From JBECKQ01 sp040235375 (GTDB lineage Bacteria; Planctomycetota; Phycisphaerae; UBA1845): DNA of 5,663 nucleotides. Location of the stretch: positions 1-5,663 of the forward strand of contig JBECKQ010000161.1 in NCBI GenBank assembly GCA_040235375.1, given 5' to 3'. Position numbers and translations under genes: made by a program. The notes below the pieces were generated by a model. It made no database searches and was not told the origin of the DNA. It was given only the letters and a program-made list of their open reading frames with translations. The first letter of the stretch is position 1; each line of letters starts with the position of its first letter. Below are positions 4,328-5,663 of the stretch, one piece after another.

Positions 4328-5663
4328 TCAAGGGGCGGACCACGTCTGCTGAAGTCGAGAGGCGTCGGCGAGGTCGACGTCGGCGTCGTAATCCGCGTCG
4401 GCGATACAGCAGGCGCTCTCCGGTCCGAACGCAAAGGTCGGGCCGGCCAGGCAGTCGTTGAAGTGGATCTGATCATTGGGGGTCAGTTGGCCGTCGCTGT
4501 CAAAGTCGGCGAATCGTGCGGCAGCGAAGCGGTACACGCCAACCTCGCCGGCGTCGAGTGAGACGCTGAATTCCGCGCGGAGCGGGGCGGTTTGCACGTC
4601 GAAGTCGATGGGCTGGTCGACGAGGAGGTCGCGAGCGTCGTTCAGGATCAGCCGGTTGTGCAGCCCAGCGCCTTCCAGGTTGAGAGTGATCCGAGCAGCC
4701 AGCGAAGTATGGCCGACGCCTCTCACGGTGAGCAGGACGGGGCCGCGCGTGAAATCGCCGTAGCGTTCGATGTCGGCCAGCGGCGATGCGGTGGCCCAGG
4801 TGACAGGCTCCCAGCCGGCGGAACTCAACTCGCGAATGACGGGCATGTACAACTGAAACAGTGGCCGGTCGCGTTCGTACACTTCGGGGTGCAGGAAGTA
4901 GCGGTCGGGAATGCCGCCGGTAAGCATGCCGCCGGCGGAACTGACGGCCGGGTAGAACCCCCAGAAAAGCTGACCGCGTATGAATGATTCCATCTGCTCG
5001 TACGTCGCGTACGTTGGTGAATCCCACCCCCATTGGAGAAGATTGCTGACGATGCGGCGGCGGGCGAGCGTGCGGCGCAGCCTGCTGTCGACGTCAGGCT
5101 CGATCAGTTCGAAAATCTCCGAGCCCATGATGTCGGCATCGTGGGCGTGGAAGCGCATCGCGTCCGGGAAGAGATTCAGCATCATTAATCGACCTTGATC
5201 GCGAATCTCCCGGGCGATCGGCTGCAGGAATTCGGCGTGCGATTGAGGGCCGAGCTGCACCGCGGCGCCATTGGCGATTGACCAGGTCAGCGGATAGTCG
5301 GCGGCGGACAGGTGCTCAGGGCGGTGGTTCTCCCAGCCGCCAACCCCGCCGGTCGCGTTGACGGAATCGATGTAGATTCCGTCGGTTTCTTCGATGCGGT
5401 CCAGGATCCAATGCTGGCGGTACAAGTCGAAGGCGCCGGGGGCGGCGAGGTCGGGGTCGGGATTGAGCGGCCAGGCCTGATTCCACTCGCCAGGATTCCA
5501 CTCGTGCCAGAAGTACATGCTCGCGTCGATGAGGTATCGGCCGGCGACGTTCAGCGGCGATGCGGCGAGCACGGCCTCGGCTGCGTCGTCGCGTGGCGCG
5601 CGCAGCCAGGCCGGGCCGGCGTCATCCCAGTTGGCATCCTGCGCGGCGAGCCATGACCCTGTG
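4328..5663 (-). CDS. Secreted TIM-barrel glycoside-hydrolase-like protein with C-terminal dockerin-like module, N-terminus outside window
   Basis: The frame is open from the window edge to TGA 4330-4328, giving 444 residues of the C-terminal part; no start can be assigned. Residues 1 to about 290 look like part of a (beta/alpha)8 hydrolase-type barrel: FWHEWNPGEWNQAWPLNPD (51-69), a strand ending in TDGIYIDSVNATGG (93-106), RLMMLNLFPDAM (158-169), ADIMGSEIFELIEPD (176-190) and GQLFWGFYPAVSSAGGM (230-246). D99 and one of E182/E185 are plausible acidic catalytic residues by position, but I cannot assign a GH family or substrate. Residues about 300-380 look like a beta-sandwich typical of the C-terminal domain of such enzymes (GPVLLTVRGVGHTSLAARIT). 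Residues 384-440 are a dockerin-like pair of EF-hand loops. Export is inferred from that module, since the N-terminus is not visible. It is upstream of the IS stub and lectin gene on the same strand. Confidence 0.85.
   Translation of the reverse strand, partial: TGSWLAAQDANWDDAGPAWLRAPRDDAAEAVLAASPLNVAGRYLIDASMYFWHEWNPGEWNQAWPLNPDPDLAAPGAFDLYRQHWILDRIEETDGIYIDSVNATGGVGGWENHRPEHLSAADYPLTWSIANGAAVQLGPQSHAEFLQPIAREIRDQGRLMMLNLFPDAMRFHAHDADIMGSEIFELIEPDVDSRLRRTLARRRIVSNLLQWGWDSPTYATYEQMESFIRGQLFWGFYPAVSSAGGMLTGGIPDRYFLHPEVYERDRPLFQLYMPVIRELSSAGWEPVTWATASPLADIERYGDFTRGPVLLTVRGVGHTSLAARITLNLEGAGLHNRLILNDARDLLVDQPIDFDVQTAPLRAEFSVSLDAGEVGVYRFAAARFADFDSDGQLTPNDQIHFNDCLAGPTFAFGPESACCIADADYDADVDLADASRLQQTWSAP
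4340..4514 (-). other. Dockerin type-I-like EF-hand pair at the C-terminus of the glycoside-hydrolase-like protein
   Basis: Two Ca2+ loops lie at residues 386-397 (DFDSDGQLTPND) and 422-433 (DADYDADVDLAD) of the visible fragment, each followed by a short helix (QIHFNDCLAGP and ASRLQQTWSAP). Cys404 and Cys418/419 between them could pair. Loop 1 is canonical at positions 1, 3, 5, 6 and 12. In loop 2 the glycine at position 6 is alanine. Such modules end many exported planctomycete proteins, where no cellulosome-like cohesin partner is established, so the name describes the fold rather than scaffold binding. Confidence 0.75.

Noticed and set aside
5479..5504. Direct repeat GATTCCACTCG, two copies 15 bases apart
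   Set aside because: It lies within the glycoside-hydrolase-like gene and encodes the repeated EWN of HEWNPGEWNQ, so the coding sequence explains it.

Overview
The window looks like a piece of a planctomycete-type (Planctomycetota, possibly Phycisphaerae-like) genome. This is inferred from high GC and three protein signatures: a secreted protein with paired Cys/Asp repeats of the DCNxNxxPDxCE type, a glycoside-hydrolase-like protein ending in a dockerin-like EF-hand pair (DFDSDG...DADYDADVDLAD), and a sodium:solute symporter with the GTSMVATSFAADTPL signature. No rRNA, tRNA, CRISPR array or phage gene is visible. Everything I accept as coding lies on the minus strand; the long plus-strand open frames are antisense shadows.

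Layout in transcription order, from high to low coordinates. (1) 5663-4328: 3' part of a large secreted TIM-barrel, glycoside-hydrolase-like protein with a C-terminal dockerin-like module; its N-terminus lies outside the window. (2) About 4205-4025: 3' stub of an IS5-superfamily insertion sequence, with the last ~56 residues of a DDE transposase, the stop codon inside the presumed terminal repeat, and a CTAA tetranucleotide abutting the end. (3) 4020-3620: about 400 bases without a convincing gene, holding the leader of the next gene. (4) 3619-2351: complete secreted modular protein with signal peptide, Cys/Asp repeat, L-type (legume-like) lectin domain, second Cys/Asp repeat, two thrombospondin type-3 repeats and a C-terminal hydrophobic anchor. 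(5) 2135-1191: tandem double-GNAT acetyltransferase. (6) 1085-1: 5' two-thirds or so of a sodium:solute symporter with an unusually long hydrophilic insertion.

A glycan-binding surface protein, a glycan-active candidate enzyme and a Na+-coupled solute importer would fit carbohydrate capture, breakdown and uptake. That link is only inference from proximity: gaps of 105 to 400 bases and an IS scar separate the genes, so they need not be one operon. I see no clearly novel defence or mobile system here. The most distinctive items are the lectin protein's architecture, the large insertion in the symporter, and the unassigned glycoside-hydrolase-like protein.
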